From contig OY970367.1 in assembly GCA_963718635.1 (NCBI GenBank), positions 4,774,001 through 4,838,000 on the forward strand: a DNA stretch of 64,000 bases. Direction: 5' to 3'. The number at the start of each line of letters is the position of its first letter. The first letter of the stretch is position 1. Source of the DNA: JAIOQJ01 sp963718635. GTDB taxonomy: Bacteria > Planctomycetota > Planctomycetia > Gemmatales > Gemmataceae. A program made the translations under genes and the position numbers. The notes beneath the pieces were generated by a model. That model was given only the letters and a program-made list of their open reading frames with translations. It was not told where the DNA came from and made no database searches. Below are positions 48,200 to 58,591 of this stretch, in pieces.

Positions 48200-48964
48200 T
48201 TGGCCGACAAAACCAACCGACTGATTCGCGATGCCCTGAGCCGTGCCGCCACGGAGCCGGAGGGGTGCGCGCTGTTCGGCAGCAAATCCGAAGCCGGGTT
48301 ATTCCCTCCAACAGCCTTGGCCAAATCAGCTGCGGAGCGCTGCAAGAACGATGGTTATCTGCATGTCGTGCGGACCGAAAACAAAGGAAAGCTCTCCCGC
48401 GAACTTTGTGCGCTCACGGAAAAAGGCAGACATTTCCTGCTCGAACAGGGCGATGCCCGCGAGGTGCTCGAAGACTTCGTTCGCGTCTTGGAGAGCCGGC
48501 AAGAGGAAGTGTCCAGACTTACCGAATCGGTTAAGCAGATGCAGCAGAGCCTGAATGGTATTCACTCCGCAGTCGGGCAGATATTGCCCCGTCTGGCCGA
48601 TACCCCTTCCCGCGTCAATGCAAAGAGTCAACCTGGTGAAAACATGAACGGACCAGCCCTGATGAACGCCCCGGCGACGTTTTCGATTGCCTCGGATGAC
48701 CTGATCGTCGAATTGAAAGCCAAACTAGCCGAGTGGCACGAGGCGGCCGGAGCGTCCGAAGATTGCCCGCTTCCAGAACTTTATCGTCGCATGGAGATGG
48801 CAAGCCGTAGCAGCGTCGGCCAATTTCACGATGCGCTGCGGCAACTGCACGACGATCGGATGATCTATCTTCACCCCTGGACGGGGCCCTTGTACGCCTT
48901 GCCTCAGCCAACGTTTGCATTGCTGGTGGGACACGAGATCGCTTACTACGCCTCCATTCGCTAA
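48200..48964 (+). CDS. Winged-helix-type protein upstream of an ATPase
   Basis: 254 residues from TTG 48200, with a good ribosome site (CCAGGGAGGG). The first 90 residues look like a winged helix (LIRDALSRAATEPEGCALFGSK ... ELCALTEKGRHFLL). A coiled-coil follows (SRQEEVSRLTESVKQMQQSLNGIHSAVGQIL, residues 100-130) and then a C-terminal helical/wing domain (SVGQFHDALRQLHDDRMIYLHPWTGPLYAL). The ATPase gene starts 96 bases downstream on the same strand. The pair looks like a regulator plus motor, but no known system name fits. Confidence 0.65.
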   Translation: MADKTNRLIRDALSRAATEPEGCALFGSKSEAGLFPPTALAKSAAERCKNDGYLHVVRTENKGKLSRELCALTEKGRHFLLEQGDAREVLEDFVRVLESRQEEVSRLTESVKQMQQSLNGIHSAVGQILPRLADTPSRVNAKSQPGENMNGPALMNAPATFSIASDDLIVELKAKLAEWHEAAGASEDCPLPELYRRMEMASRSSVGQFHDALRQLHDDRMIYLHPWTGPLYALPQPTFALLVGHEIAYYASIR

Positions 48965-48967
48965 AAG

Positions 48968-49003
48968 CCAATTTGCAATTTGCAATTTGCAATTTGCAAT
49001 TTC
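48968..49003. repeat. Heptamer tandem repeat
   Basis: The heptamer AATTTGC is repeated about five times in the gap between the winged-helix gene and the ATPase. A short run with a palindromic character (TTTGCAA) is also found around 49027-49037. Such a repeat can vary in length by slippage and may change the spacing between promoter and ATPase start. Confidence 0.8.
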
Positions 49004-49059
49004 AGATTTACTTGTATTGCAGATTTCCAATTGCAAATTGAAGAGGGAAGGGAATCCTA

Positions 49060-51283
49060 ATGTCCACCGCGACCATGACCGAACGGCCCTTGACGGAGCG
49101 AGCCACCGAGGCGCTGCGCCGCGCGGGCAACCCGTTTCGCAACTACTTCGCGCGCAATCCCGACGATGAAGTCTGCGCTCGCTATCACGTGCCGGAACTC
49201 TACGCCTCCGAGCGAGATCTGCTTCTAAGCGTCGTTGATCTCTATCGCTACGACCCGATGACGCATTCGGAAATCGTGCCGATCCTCGGCAACAAGGGCG
49301 CCGGCAAAACTCACCTCTTGCATTCAATCAAGCATGGTGGCGAAGGCGCCTGGCAAATGCTCGTCACACCAGGCGTTTACCAGAAAGAGAGCGATTTTCT
49401 CGAATACCTGCTGTTCCAGATCATCGATACCCTGCTCGGCGGCGGGCAGCAGCGCGGCGTGCGCCCGCTCGATTACATCAGCGAGCACGTCGTTCGACGG
49501 TTGCTCGTCGCCGCTCTGCGTGAAATGTCGCCGGAACTGAAGCTCGACCTATTCCCGCCGCCGGGACTCGGCGCTGGACCCGGCGCCTCGGCCTTGGCCA
49601 TACCCAGGCGCAAGAGCGTTGCCAATGGCTCATCGACAATCTGAGCGGCGCGGCGAGCCTCGGCCGGATGGCCATGCCGATTCATCAAGCGCTGACGGAG
49701 GCCGGCATCCCTTGCGATGTGGCCCTCGATCAAATCGCCAAATATGTGGAGAAGACCGAGGCCCACAACACAGCCGGGCTCGATGCGCCGCGCGATGTAT
49801 CAAGGCTTGGCCCGCGCCTGCTTATTGAAAGATGAAGCGGCGATCGCCAACTTCCTCACGTATGAATTTGCCGAATTCGACTTCCAAGTCAGGCCGACGC
49901 GCCAGGACCTGGTGCTCGCGCTGTTCAAAGCGCTGATGGAGATTTTCCGCACGCTCAAAACTCCTGTGGTCGTTGCGTTCGACCAGCTCGAAGACTTGCT
50001 TCTCGCCCGTCGCAGCGACGACGCCCATCGCATCGCCGAAGCGTTCTTTGCCGGCATCGTGCAAGTCATGCATCAGATCGACGGACTCTGTTTCCTGATC
50101 TTCGCCGAACGCGGCCTCTGGAATCGCTTTGTTCCTTCGCTCGATGGCTACATTCAAGATCGGCTGAACAACCCGGTGCACGTTCCTCGTCACGGCACGA
50201 TCAAAGCCCTACGGCTCGAAGCGCCCCGCGGAGCTCGTCCAACGTGTTGTCGAAATGCGGCTCGCCCAGAGCGTTGGTCAAATCGCCGACCGCGATGAAG
50301 TGCCGCCTCTTTTCCCATTCACCGAAGAACAAGTATTACGGATCGCTCGCACGGAATCGACGCTGCGCGACATGTTGCAGCAGTTTAGGCACCTCTTCGA
50401 TCACATCGTTTACGGCGAGAACGAATCGCGCTCGCTGTTGCCGCGCGAAGCCGTCAAGCGGGCGATTGAAGAAGTTGGGCCGACGAATCGGATGACCGCG
50501 TTCGAAGAACCCGCAGTTGATTCATACGTGGTCAAGTCCGTGGCGATCATCGAGAGCGTCGAGTCGGAAGAGATTCCGCTGGCTGCGGCAGTCGAAGAAG
50601 CGGACGACGCCCCTGCGACTGACTTCATCCAGTCATCTCTGCCGCCGACGCCAATGCATGCAACTTCCATGCTCGAACTTTCGGCGCAGGAAGAACGAAG
50701 CGCTCGCCGAAAGCTGGAACCCGAGGGCGCCTTGACGGGCGCCACGCGCGAGTTGCAAGCCGGATTGGGCGCCTTCTTGCAAGCCTGTCACGAACACGGG
50801 GTAAAGGTCGGCCCCTGGCGCTTGCAGCACGTAGTTCCGGAGTTCAGCTTCTCCGAACACCCGACCTACGGCGTCATCAGCATCGCTCACTGGGCCTGCA
50901 AAGACGGCCATCCGTGGAAAGTCGGCATCGGCCTGTTTCTCGGTAAAGCCGCCGGCAAACCGCGCGATCTGGAAATCAAACTCACGGTAATGGAGCAAGA
51001 GCCTGCCGTCATTGACCATCTGATCTTGCTGCGTCCGGAAGACGACCTGTCGCTGTCGGGCAAGAGCAAACAGATGTGGAACGAAGCCGAGAAGCGCGGC
51101 CGTCATGCTCGGCTCGAGCCCGTCGATCTCGATGGCTTCGCCACGCTCTATAGTTTCCCCCGGTGGTTGGCGGCCATGACGGAAGCGATGCCGGACGGCC
51201 AACCGATGCCGAACCTGGCCGACCGCATTCAGGATCACTGCGAAAAGATCCTGGAACAGATCTGCATGCCAGTACAAGGTTAA
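49060..51283 (+). CDS. AAA/STAND-like ATPase, three frame breaks
   Basis: About 740 residues when restored. The N-terminal part has NPFRNYFARNPDDEV and Walker A as PILGNKGAGKTHLLHSI; Walker B is VVVAFDQLEDLLL. After about 480 residues a helical region (MLQQFRHLFDHIVYGENE) and an Asp/Glu-rich linker lead to a C-terminal domain (GWF-like HVVPEFSFSEHPTYGVISIAHWACKDG, then VGIGLFLGK and LILLRPEDDLSLSGKSKQMW). Frame breaks lie near 49600, 49780 and 50235. It sits after the winged-helix gene. The role is unknown: DNA-linked or defence-like ATPase is a guess. Confidence 0.7.
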
Positions 51284-51394
51284 GTGGGCCGACAGGGCCG
51301 CGAGCGTTGACGGGGCGAGAGAATGTCACTCCCAAACCGTCGCCGCTGTGCGACTGGCTAACAATGCGTCGTTCGTTTTCCCACGATTTTTTCG

Positions 51395-51625
51395 AGAAAG
51401 CCCTTCTGGAAATATTTCCTGAAGGGTCCGTGGAAACCATGAAGGCCTTGAGCTTCCGGAAATATTTCCAAAAGGTTATCTGTCGGAATGACGGGCCATT
51501 GGATGCCACCTGTTTGACTTTCGTTTCATTCCACACTCCAAATTCCGCATTCCGAATCTAAAGCGTTCGTTTTCCCACGATTTAATTGGAAAGTCGCTTA
51601 TGGAAATATTTCCAGAAGCGACTCG
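51395..51625. repeat. Three copies of a GGAAATATTTCC palindrome
   Basis: Copies at about 51407, 51453 and 51599, each with the core GGAAATATTTCC inside semi-matching arms (CTTCT...TGAAG, CTTCC...AAAAG, CTTAT...AGAAG). Two are preceded by TTTTCCCACGATTT. A fourth copy is at 6667-6688 after apgM. All lie in gaps after gene ends. Confidence 0.85.
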
Positions 51626-51689
51626 GGAACTTACTTCGTTAGTATCTGCGCAAAAATAAATTGGCTAATTAGTCGCCTTTCGCGCAAGC

Positions 51690-51960
51690 ACGATACTTCG
51701 CGCGGTGCAGATTGAGGCCTTTCAACAGGCCGAAGGTCTGAAGGATTATAGCCCAGGGCAAGCGTTTCGCGCTGCCCTGGGATCGCTATCCGGCTAGCTC
51801 GCACCCTGTAAGGGTGCAGGAGCCCTCGTTCCAAACGGGCCTTCCTGCACCCTTACAGGGTGCAGTTTCGCGACGCGAAATTTCCCAGGGCGGCCCGAAG
51901 CGCTTGCCCTGGGCTGTTTTCCTCCAGGCCTTCGGCCTGAAAACCAATGTCCCATATCCG
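51690..51960. repeat. Nested inverted repeat
   Basis: The outer arms are GGCCTTTCAACAGGCCGAAGG (about 51715) and CCTCCAGGCCTTCGGCCTG (about 51920). Inside are CCCAGGGCAAGCG / CGCTTGCCCTGGG and a third pair, GCACCCTGTAAGGGTGC / GCACCCTTACAGGGTGC. The block can fold as one large cruciform. No gene is seen in 51284-52258 on either strand. Confidence 0.8.
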
Positions 51961-52258
51961 GCGGCGAGCAGTATAACGCGGTCCCGTCAGACGTGCTCGC
52001 GCGAAATCCCATGCACTAGCTTAGGCGCGCTGTTCCGAAGAATTCTTTTTTCGAGCGTCAAGCTTGTCGGCGGATATGTAACTTCACGATTATGTTGTCG
52101 CTTTCGCCCGGCACATGCTGTCATTCGCCCGTTCTAACGAACGCGGCCATTTTGAACGGCGCAGCCATTTGAGATCCTGCCATGTGGCTTAGGCGCGCGC
52201 AAAACGCGACTAACTTTTTGCGACGAGCCGCGTTGACGGGCGGTGTATCTCAGCAGCA

Positions 52259-53285
52259 TCACTTCTTCCCCACAATCCGCTCAATCGCCCAAGCGGCGGC
52301 GTCGCGAATCAGCGGCTCGACATCATTTAACGCTTGCTCAAGAGCAGGCAATGCCGATTGATTGCCCGCGTTGCCGAGCACGATGGCGGCATTGCGCAGC
52401 AGGCCCCGTCGTTTCGTCCGCATAAGGGGTGAATCGCGGAATCGTTCGCGGAAAGTTTGTTCGCTCATGTCGAGCAGTTCGAGCGGATCGAGCTCAACGA
52501 GATCGTCTCGATGCGGAAAAGATGTTTCGCGTGGTTTGGAATTCCAGGGGCAGACTTCCTGACAGATGTCGCAGCCGAAGAGCCAATTGCCCATGCCCGG
52601 CTTCAGCTCGTCGTCGATAGGTGAACGCAACTCAATTGTGAGATAGCTGATGCAACGGCGTGCATCGAGCCAACCCGGCCCAGTGAAGGCTTTCGTCGGA
52701 CAAGCGTCGAGACAGGCGGTGCATATGCCGCAGTGGCTGCCCAGATGCGGTGGATCGGCTTTGAGCTCGATGTCCAGCAACAGGGCGCCGAGGAAGAAAA
52801 AACTCCCTTCGCGCTTGTTGATGAGCATGGTGTTTTTGCCGAACCAGCCAAGCCCGGCCCGGCGCGAAATCGCGCTCCAACAACGGCGCCGAATCGACGA
52901 CGCCTCGGCCCGTGCAATGGGGAACCTCGCCCTGCACCCATTCGAGCAACTGATCGAGCTGTCGCCAAAGGACGATGTGGTAATCCGGCCCTTGCGCATA
53001 GCGGGCAACGCGTCCCGAGGAACCTGCCAACGATTTCGCGCTCGAGGATCCAATCTCGGATGAATAAGTCGCCCCGACCATCACGACGCTACGAACATTT
53101 TCAAAGACGGAAGACGGGTCGCGGCGGAGCTCCGCCTGGCGATGCATGTACTCCATCTCGCCGGCATAACCGCGATCGAGCCATTCGCGCATGCGGTCAA
53201 AGCCGTCCGCAGGTGTCGCCGGTGCGATGCCGACCAGAGCGAAGCCGAGCGACTTCGCCTTTTCTTTGAGACGTGTTTCCAGCAA
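52259..53285 (-). CDS. queG: Epoxyqueuosine reductase, frameshifted near 52870
   Basis: Reduces epoxyqueuosine to queuosine in tRNA modification. Signatures: K-A-K-S-L-G-F-A-L-V-G-I-A-P-A-T near the start, the N-terminal domain RYAQGPDYHIVLWRQLDQLLEW, then two ferredoxin-like [4Fe-4S] motifs (SHCGICTACLDACPTKAF and FGCDICQEVCPWN) and a C-terminal HEAT segment (ALPALEQALNDVEPLIRDAAAWAIERI). The frames join near 52870 (L-E-R-D-F-A / R-R-A-G-L-G-W-F-G-K-N-T). Length about 340 with HEAT is normal. Confidence 0.93.
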
Positions 53286-53453
53286 GGGTTCAAGATTAGC
53301 TTAGGTTGCGATAAGCGCTTCTGGTAAAACGGCGTCTCGCCTTTCCCACCCTCCCCCTGCAAAGCCAGGGGGAGGATAAAACAGGCGCAGAGCTTACTCA
53401 ATAAGTTCGCCAGAATCCGCTGGCGCACTGTCAGCTATAGAGGCCACTGAAAA

Positions 53454-55097
53454 TCAATCGAGCTTCACTTTAGCGCCGAAGTCGCGCTTCTCGGCACTAA
53501 TGAAGTACGTGAGGCAGGCGGCATCAATCAAGTCCGGGCTGAAGTTAACGCGCTCCATATTGTATTTGGCTATGCTGATCATTTGATCGAGGATGTCGCG
53601 AGGATGACACATCCGGAACGCACGCTTGGTGGGCCGATACCACTTTTCAATCAAGTAATCCAGGCCGTCGGTGTCGAACTCGATGCGCCTTCCTTTGCAG
53701 ACGAGTTCAAAGATCTGCCGGAACTGGGCTTCGCTTGGGTCGCGCACTTCGATCTTGTATTTAATGCGACGGAGAAATGCCTCGTCGGCCAGCTGATTCG
53801 GGTCGAGGTTCGTCGAAAAGATGAGCAGTTGATCAAACGGAACTTCGATTTTGGTGCCGGCGACGGTAGTCAGGTAATCGTAGCGTTTTTCCAACGGCAC
53901 GATCCAGCGATTGAGCAGGTCCATTGGTCGAACCTGTTGCCGTCCGAAGTCGTCGATCATCAAGATGCCGCCGTTTGACTTCATCTGCAGCGGCGCCTCG
54001 TAGAACTTGCCGACATCGTTGAAGCGCAGATCGAGCATCGGCAGCGTAAGCTCGCCGCCAACGACGATGGTAGGACGTTTGATCTTGATGAAGCGCGGGT
54101 CGTGCGAAGTTGACTTGCGAAGGACGCTGTCGATCCCTTCGCCGCTGCGCTCTTCTTCAATGGGCGTATGTAAAATCGGATCGAAGATCTTGATAATCTG
54201 GCCGTTGGCTTCGACGGCATGAGGAATAAAGATCGCATCGCCCATGAGCCGCGTTACGCGCTCGGCGATGCTCGTCTTGCCGTTGCCTGGATAGCCGAAG
54301 AAGAAGATGGACGCAGCGGAATTGATCGCCGGGCCGATTTCGTTGAAAACCGAATCGGTGATGATGAGATCTTCGAAGGCAATCTGAATGCTGCGCCGGG
54401 TGACGATCAACTTTTTGATGCTTTGGGCCAGGACGGATTCAATGTAATCCTCGAACGGCACAGGGATGGGACCCATGTAGCTCGTCTTGGCGAGTGCATC
54501 CTGGGCGCCGGCGGTGCCTTTAGGCGGCTTCAATTCATAAACGAAAGAGGCGTCCCCGCTGCTGCCCCGCTGGCCGACGATGTCGATCAGCGTTTGCTTG
54601 CGCATCGCGGGCAAGATGGGCGCGAGTGCCGCAAAAGGAACGCACATCTCGTTGGCGAGTTCCCCGCCGGTCAATTGCCCTCGATGGTAGATCGTTCGCA
54701 TCACCGATTCGAACAGGAACGGCAACGGCAGGCCGAGATCTTCCCACTTCGAAGGAACGCGCGGAAAGAACGGGTTAGTGATTTTCGGAACAGCCTCTTC
54801 GTTTTCCGGAGGCGGATCGCCGAGCAGCGTCACTCCGTCGAGCCCACCGCGCTTCATGGCGTCGGCATGGAGCACATCGAAATGTCTCTTGTGCAATTCG
54901 AGGTGGCGGACGGCCTCGACGTCGTTCTTTTGTTTTGCTTCCGCCAGGCATTCCAGCATGGCTGGCACAATCACATACTTGACGCCATCGATATAGAGGT
55001 GGTGCAAGAATTCGCCAGGACGAACGAAGCAATCGGGCGAGTTGTACTCTTGCTGGTACATCTGCTCCTGAAATTCGGGCGCAATAATGAAGCGCAT
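53454..55097 (-). CDS. AAA+ ATPase of unknown partner
   Basis: 547 residues. The AAA core is in the second half: Walker A FFGYPGNGKTSIAERV, Walker B GGILMIDDFGRQ, sensor 1 LLIFSTNLDP, then an Arg finger D-E-A-F-L-R-R-I-K-Y-K. The N-terminal half has no named domain: F-I-I-A-P-E-F-Q-E-Q-M..., a Pro-rich part and a winged-helix-like L-T-G-G-E-L-A-N-E-M. Long, intact, ends in GAKVKLD. The family is common in planctomycetes and may feed a secretion or pilus system, but no partner is next to it. Confidence 0.75.
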   Translation of the reverse strand: MRFIIAPEFQEQMYQQEYNSPDCFVRPGEFLHHLYIDGVKYVIVPAMLECLAEAKQKNDVEAVRHLELHKRHFDVLHADAMKRGGLDGVTLLGDPPPENEEAVPKITNPFFPRVPSKWEDLGLPLPFLFESVMRTIYHRGQLTGGELANEMCVPFAALAPILPAMRKQTLIDIVGQRGSSGDASFVYELKPPKGTAGAQDALAKTSYMGPIPVPFEDYIESVLAQSIKKLIVTRRSIQIAFEDLIITDSVFNEIGPAINSAASIFFFGYPGNGKTSIAERVTRLMGDAIFIPHAVEANGQIIKIFDPILHTPIEEERSGEGIDSVLRKSTSHDPRFIKIKRPTIVVGGELTLPMLDLRFNDVGKFYEAPLQMKSNGGILMIDDFGRQQVRPMDLLNRWIVPLEKRYDYLTTVAGTKIEVPFDQLLIFSTNLDPNQLADEAFLRRIKYKIEVRDPSEAQFRQIFELVCKGRRIEFDTDGLDYLIEKWYRPTKRAFRMCHPRDILDQMISIAKYNMERVNFSPDLIDAACLTYFISAEKRDFGAKVKLD

Positions 55098-55204
55098 CTC
55101 GCCATACCTCTTTCCGCACCGCAGCGCGTAACCTGAACCATAACGGAGTTAGTATAACGCGCGGGCTTACGGATAACCAAGATGCTGCCTTTGTTTTGAG
55201 TCCG

Positions 55205-55344
55205 TTGACAAGGAGTTAGGTTGAACAGTGTGCGAACACGAGCCTGAAGCGCCAGCGAAGAATGGGAAAATCTTCGCTGGCGCTTCAGGCTCGTGAGCGC
55301 CGCATCACCGCCACAAGCCTGAAGCGCCAGCGAAGAGCGACCCA
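55205..55344. repeat. AGCCTGAAGCGCCAGCGAAGA repeat
   Basis: AGCCTGAAGCGCCAGCGAAG appears at about 55241 and 55318, and in inverted form (CTTCGCTGGCGCTTCAGGCT) at about 55272. The pair at 55241-55291 makes a stem of about 20 bases around AATGGGAAAAT. The same text is a known frequent repeat in planctomycete genomes (from memory). It lies between the AAA gene start and the LRR gene end. Confidence 0.75.
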
Positions 55345-56588
55345 CTACCGCAACGGCGAGCCAAAGCGGGCGTTCAGTCGGCGGCGCATTCGTTGCGACA
55401 GGCCCAAATGGGGCACGCCGAGTTTGCGAAGTTGTCGCAGCGTGATCGCTTCGAGAGCGCCAGCGCTCCCGCATCGTGAATCGGGTTGTAACTCAGGTCG
55501 AGCGCGGTCATTCGTTCGAAACAGATAGACTCGGCCAGGCTGCGCCGCCTTCATCGCCGATGCGGTTGCTGTTCAAGTGAAGCGAGTAAAGCGAACGGAC
55601 GAAATCTGAGTCGGCTAAGGCTTCGACACCAATGTTGCCCAGGTGGTTGCGATTCAGATCCAGAGATTCCAGACCTTGCAAATGGGGCGAGGCAATGACC
55701 GCAACAATGCTTACGGGATTGAGGGCATTCTCGCTCAGGTCGAGCGAACGAAGACGAGGCAATCCCGCCAGCCCGTTGAAGGGAAACCCGCGCAGTGTGC
55801 CGATGCGGTTCTGGCTCAGCCGGAGGTGGACAAGAGATGGTAAGCGCGGCGAAGCGGCCAGGGCTTCCAGTCCACCGAACCCGATCTCGTTGATCGACAG
55901 GTCGAGCGATTCAAGCCGGCTCAGATAAGGTGAGGCCGCTAACGAGCGTGCGCCCAAGTCGCCGATGCCATTTTCGCTCAGGTCGAGATGCCGAAGAGTT
56001 GCCAAATGAGCCGTGTGCGCCAATACGTCAACGCCGGCGTCACCAAGCCGATTTCGGCTCAGTCGCAGAGCACGCAAACCATCAAGGTAGGGCGACTCGG
56101 CCAACGCGCAGGGTTAAACCATCGCCGAGATGCTGCATGTTGACGGTGATTTCGGTCAGTCGCTGTAATTGCGAACAGGCCATCACCTCCGGCAATAAAC
56201 CTGCTGCATCGAGCAAGCGCAAATGCTGAATCGGCGCCAGGCGAAAGAGTTGTTCCGTACGCAGCAACAACACGCGTGCTTCAATATTGACCGTTTCAAC
56301 GAAGCCTCGTTGGAACTCTTCCGCGCTGGTCAAACCACGGAAAGAATTACTCCAGATATGCCGGTTCGCTTCGAGCAGAAATCGCTCGCGCTCTTCCAGA
56401 AAGGCGCGCCGAGGATCGGCTTCGCCCAATTTCGCGAGGGCGCATTGAATGCGTATAAACGGGCCGCGCGGATCGCCTTTATCCTCCAGGTAGTCGGCAT
56501 AGATCAACCTGGGCCCGTCGTCGTCGGGACGTTCGCGAATCGTTTCCAGGAAGGCATCGGCATCGGCGTGCATGGAAGAGTTTAGCAC
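55345..56588 (-). CDS. TIGR02996/leucine-rich-repeat protein, three frame breaks
   Basis: ATG 56588 opens with the TIGR02996 head: D-A-F-L-E-T-I-R-E-R-P-D-D-D-G-P-R-L-I-Y-A-D-Y-L-E-D-K-G-D-P-R-G. About eight leucine-rich repeats follow (LRHLDLSENGIGDLGARSLA, LESLDLSINEIGFGGLEALA, LRSLDLSENALNP). Breaks are near 56095, 55545 and 55465; the last frame ends L-R-K-L-G-V-P-H-L-G ... R-F-G-S-P-L-R at 55345, a usual end for the family. Mostly found in Gemmata-type planctomycetes, role unknown. Confidence 0.8.
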
Positions 56589-56743
56589 GAAAATTTCAGT
56601 TTGATTCGGCTCAACGTTGACATTTCAATACCTAGCGTTGAAGCTATAACTCTCAATCGCTTGCAGTGAAATGCAATTCACGTTAGAATTGTGTAAAGGA
56701 ATCACGGCAAAATCGCAGATTATCTTTGGAGTTACAAGTTACG

Positions 56744-57133
56744 ATGATGCTTAAAACCGCCAAATCAGCTTGTCCTCCCGATGGCGCCGTTTCTGGCTTC
56801 CCTTCGTCCGAAATCGACGATTCGATTTTGCCGCTAAAAGGTCCGGCATTAGAAGCGACGTTCGCCAAGCTTGTCAAAGAATGGAAAGAACAACGACAGT
56901 CAACCACGACCGCGAGGCGGATGGCCGAGCACCCGGCTTATCGGAAGATAATCGCGCTTGGCATGCCAGTCGTTCCGCTCATTATCAAAGAAATGGCAAG
57001 GGAACATGACCATTGGTTTATGGCACTTCAAGCTATCACAAAGGCTAGCCCGGTACCGGTTGAAAGTCGGGGCAAAATTGATGAAATGACTGCCGCATGG
57101 ATCCACTGGTGGCAGAGTGAAAGCAATGCTTGA
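56744..57133 (+). CDS. Helical partner of the YNCIAWAAG protein (module copy 2)
   Basis: 129 residues from ATG 56744. The conserved core matches copy 1: MAEHPAYRKIIALGMPVVPLIIKEMAREHD, LQAITKASPVPVESRGKI, and AAWIHWWQSE. The stop (TGA at 57131) overlaps the start of the next gene by eight bases (ATGCTTGA), so the two are translated together. No named family is recognised. The N-terminal 45 residues differ from copy 1 and may set partner specificity. Confidence 0.75.
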   Translation: MMLKTAKSACPPDGAVSGFPSSEIDDSILPLKGPALEATFAKLVKEWKEQRQSTTTARRMAEHPAYRKIIALGMPVVPLIIKEMAREHDHWFMALQAITKASPVPVESRGKIDEMTAAWIHWWQSESNA

Positions 57134-57572
57134 TGAAGAAGAGGTGCAGCGGTGTTTTCCCAATCTTCAGCGGGCGGACTATTCCAATGTAAGCAGCCCG
57201 ACAGACCGTTATAATTGCATTGCCTGGGCTGCCGGTGATGACACCCGTTGGTGGGAACCGGCAACGGAGTGCGGATACTATTGGCCGGAAAATTGCACTT
57301 TGAATTATACAGTCGCTAGCGCGGTTCAAATCTTCCAAAACCTCGGTTTCGTTCCTTGCGGGCTCGATACATTCCTCGAAAATGGCTTTGAGAAGATTGC
57401 AATCTTTCACGAGAAGGAAGAATGGATGCACGCCGCCAGACAACTGCCGAGTGGAGCATGGACGAGTAAATTGGGAAAACACCAAGATATCGAACATGTT
57501 TCTGCCAAAGCGCTCGTCGGGGGCGATTATGGCGAACTCCATGTTGTATTAAAGCGCCCGAAGGCAATCTGA
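57126..57572 (+). CDS. DUF7689-like protein with YNCIAWAAG motif (module copy 2)
   Basis: 148 residues from ATG 57126. Motifs match copy 1: F-P-N-L, RYNCIAWAAGDDTRWWEP, FEKIAIFHEKEEWMHAARQLPSGAWTSKLGKHQDIEH, and a final LHVVLKR. The Cys in the first motif and the His in MHAARQ would be the catalytic pair if the papain-like idea is right. It is followed 50 bases later by the ABC export operon, but the two seem unrelated. Confidence 0.75.
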   Translation: MLDEEEVQRCFPNLQRADYSNVSSPTDRYNCIAWAAGDDTRWWEPATECGYYWPENCTLNYTVASAVQIFQNLGFVPCGLDTFLENGFEKIAIFHEKEEWMHAARQLPSGAWTSKLGKHQDIEHVSAKALVGGDYGELHVVLKRPKAI

Positions 57573-57622
57573 GCCAAACGCCGCGCTACCCGTTCCTGCC
57601 TCTTCGCCATATCCTTTCTTTC

Positions 57623-58591
57623 ATGAGCGAACTCGCGATCGAGGTCGATAATCTCTCGAAGCGCTACGGCCAAGTCATGGCCGTGGATCGGATCAGCTTT
57701 CAGGTTGAGCCCGGCGAACTCGTCGGCTTTCTGGGGCCTAACGGCGCGGGCAAGTCTACGTCCATGCGCATCCTCACGACGTTCTTGCCAGCCACGAGCG
57801 GCATTGCCCGCGTCGGCGGCCTCGATGTGATGACCGATTCGATGGACGTGCGCTCCAAGCTCGGCTATCTGCCGGAATCGGTGCCGATTTATCCCGAAAT
57901 GCGCGTGGAAGAAGATCTGATCTATCGCGCGAAGCTCAAAGGGGTCGAGCGCAAGCAACGGCCGGCCCGCATTGAGTATTGTCTGGAACGCTGCCGAATT
58001 CGCGAGGTCCGCCGTCGGCTCGTCGGCACACTCTCGAAAGGCTATCGACAACGCGTCGGCCTGGCCGATGCCATGATTCACGACCCGAAAGTGCTGATCC
58101 TGGACGAGCCGACCAGCGGGCTCGACCCACTGCAAATTCGCGAGACGCTTAGTACGATCAAGGAGTTGGCTGGCACGCATACCGTGCTGATCTCGACGCA
58201 CATTTTGCCGGAAGTTGAAGCGCTTTGCAATCGAGTAATCATTATCAATCGCGGGACCCTGCGCTGGGATGGAAAGCTCTCGGATTTGGCGGAGCAGGCG
58301 CCGGTTCTCTTGATGGAAATCCGGGGACCGATCGAGAATGTCCGCAATTGGCTGGAAAAAGAGGCTGGCATTGCGCGCGTGAAGTTTCTATCGGCTGAGC
58401 ACGATCTATCGCTGGTTGAAATCGAAACCGTTCAGCATTCGGATATGCGCGAGATTCTTGCTCGCCGTGTCGTTGAGCGGGGCTGGTCGATCCGCCGTCT
58501 CGATCTACGACGGCAGAAACTGGAAGACTTGTACATGAACGTCGTGCTGCGCCGAACCGCTGGCAGCCTAACGATACCAAGGGAAAGATAG
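57623..58591 (+). CDS. ABC transporter ATPase (GldA-like)
   Basis: 322 residues. Walker A GPNGAGKSTSMRIL, signature LSKGYRQRVGLADAM, Walker B VLILDEPTSGLDP, switch His in LISTHILPE. The C-terminal 90 residues are a domain seen in gliding/copper-export type ATPases (LLMEIRGPIENVRNWLEKE). It is the first gene of an export operon with the GldF-like permease that begins at 58592, immediately after its stop. Confidence 0.92.
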   Translation: MSELAIEVDNLSKRYGQVMAVDRISFQVEPGELVGFLGPNGAGKSTSMRILTTFLPATSGIARVGGLDVMTDSMDVRSKLGYLPESVPIYPEMRVEEDLIYRAKLKGVERKQRPARIEYCLERCRIREVRRRLVGTLSKGYRQRVGLADAMIHDPKVLILDEPTSGLDPLQIRETLSTIKELAGTHTVLISTHILPEVEALCNRVIIINRGTLRWDGKLSDLAEQAPVLLMEIRGPIENVRNWLEKEAGIARVKFLSAEHDLSLVEIETVQHSDMREILARRVVERGWSIRRLDLRRQKLEDLYMNVVLRRTAGSLTIPRER

